Positions 63,690 to 64,000 of a stretch of DNA of 64,000 bases are shown here, piece by piece. The notes under the pieces are model-generated. The model was given only the letters and a program-made list of their open reading frames with translations. It searched no databases and was not told the DNA's origin. This stretch comes from JBHGAV01 sp041946685 (GTDB taxonomy: Bacteria > Acidobacteriota > Terriglobia > Bryobacterales > Bryobacteraceae): positions 13,924 through 77,923 of the forward strand of contig JBHGAV010000012.1 of assembly GCA_041946685.1 (NCBI GenBank), given 5' to 3'. How positions within the stretch are numbered: position 1 is the stretch's first letter; every line of letters begins with the position of its first letter. The position numbers and the translations under genes are program-made.

Positions 63690-64000
63690 ATGCTGGACCG
63701 CATCAGCGTCCATGGGGCGCGCGTTCACAACCTCAAGAACATCAGCGTCGAAATCCCCCGCAACACCTTCACCGTCGTCACCGGTCTGAGCGGCTCCGGC
63801 AAGTCCAGCCTGGCCTTCGACACCATTTACGCCGAGGGCCAGCGCCGCTACGTCGAGACACTCTCCCCCTACGCGCGCCAGTTCCTCGACCAGATGGAGC
63901 GCCCCGACGTGGACTCCATCGACGGCCTTTCGCCCGCCATCTCCATCGAGCAGAAGACCACCAGCCGCAGCCCCCGCTCCACGGTCGGCACCATCACCGA
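63690..64000 (+). CDS. uvrA: UvrABC excinuclease subunit UvrA, 3' truncated by window edge
   Basis: The first 103 codons of UvrA are present. UvrA is the damage-recognising ATPase of nucleotide excision repair. The N-terminus reads MLDRISVHGARVHNLKNI, followed by the Walker A GLSGSGKSS and the UvrA-specific IYAEGQRRYVE, SPYARQFLDQM and SPAISIEQKT. The gene continues past the window end. No LexA-type operator is apparent upstream. Confidence 0.95.
   Translation, partial: MLDRISVHGARVHNLKNISVEIPRNTFTVVTGLSGSGKSSLAFDTIYAEGQRRYVETLSPYARQFLDQMERPDVDSIDGLSPAISIEQKTTSRSPRSTVGTIT

Overview
The window is a gene-dense, high-GC bacterial chromosome segment with housekeeping genes on both strands, no rRNA or tRNA genes, no CRISPR and no insertion sequence. 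The gene content points to Acidobacteriota of the Bryobacterales/Solibacterales type. Pointers are a Tat-exported Gfo/Idh/MocA oxidoreductase, a secreted DUF1080 plus VCBS-repeat protein, a PEP-CTERM protein, a GldA/F/G plus DUF4340 transporter operon and a dnaK-dnaJ-hspR heat-shock operon. This assignment is an inference from gene content; no database was searched.

Layout. 1-5345: the end of a cupin gene, then a sugar or sugar-acid catabolic cassette (DHDPS-family aldolase, FGGY kinase, BASS-type transporter, transaldolase-family protein) with a palindromic promoter before the kinase. 5342-6788: an exported methyltransferase divergent from fabI. 6801-13247: a promoter followed by a tightly coupled run of ABC ATPase, permease, GldG-like, DUF4340, pncB and pncA (NAD salvage). 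13244-16375: rsfS (apparent CTG start), hpt, proC and rocD. 16388-18808: a divergent pair of a PurF-like protein without its catalytic cysteine and a free-standing GuaA-type ATP pyrophosphatase. 18846-31410: methyltransferase, aldose epimerase, then a surface-glycan and methyltransferase island with a PEP-CTERM protein, FkbM methyltransferases and a UDP-sugar dehydrogenase.

31859-41813: Tat-type superoxide dismutase, YdcF, Der, DUF302, MidA-like methyltransferase, RlpA, a sigma-54 activator, TrmFO and a Xer recombinase. A 22-residue lysine-rich peptide gene with its own promoter and terminator sits at 36887-36955. 41819-45418: dnaK-dnaJ-hspR behind a HAIR-like operator. 45431-50802: lipoprotein, cytochrome c, ArsA/Get3-type ATPase with a small Cys-rich partner, peroxiredoxin and MutS2. 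50799-55436: NUDIX, a partner-switching kinase/antagonist pair, a response regulator, a TPR membrane protein, dGTPase and a Cys-rich protein. 55448-59229: a complete sulfate ABC importer (minus strand). 59353-64000: Gfo/Idh/MocA oxidoreductase, DoxX, DUF1080-VCBS protein and the start of uvrA.

Two themes recur. Many genes are joined by 4-nt ATGA/GTGA overlaps, so translational coupling is common. At several other genes a TANNAT-like -10 hexamer ends only 6-10 nt before the start codon and no Shine-Dalgarno is visible, which suggests leaderless transcripts. The strongest candidates for new biology are the PurF-like/GuaA-like pair, the 22-aa basic peptide gene, and the FGGY/BASS/transaldolase cassette.
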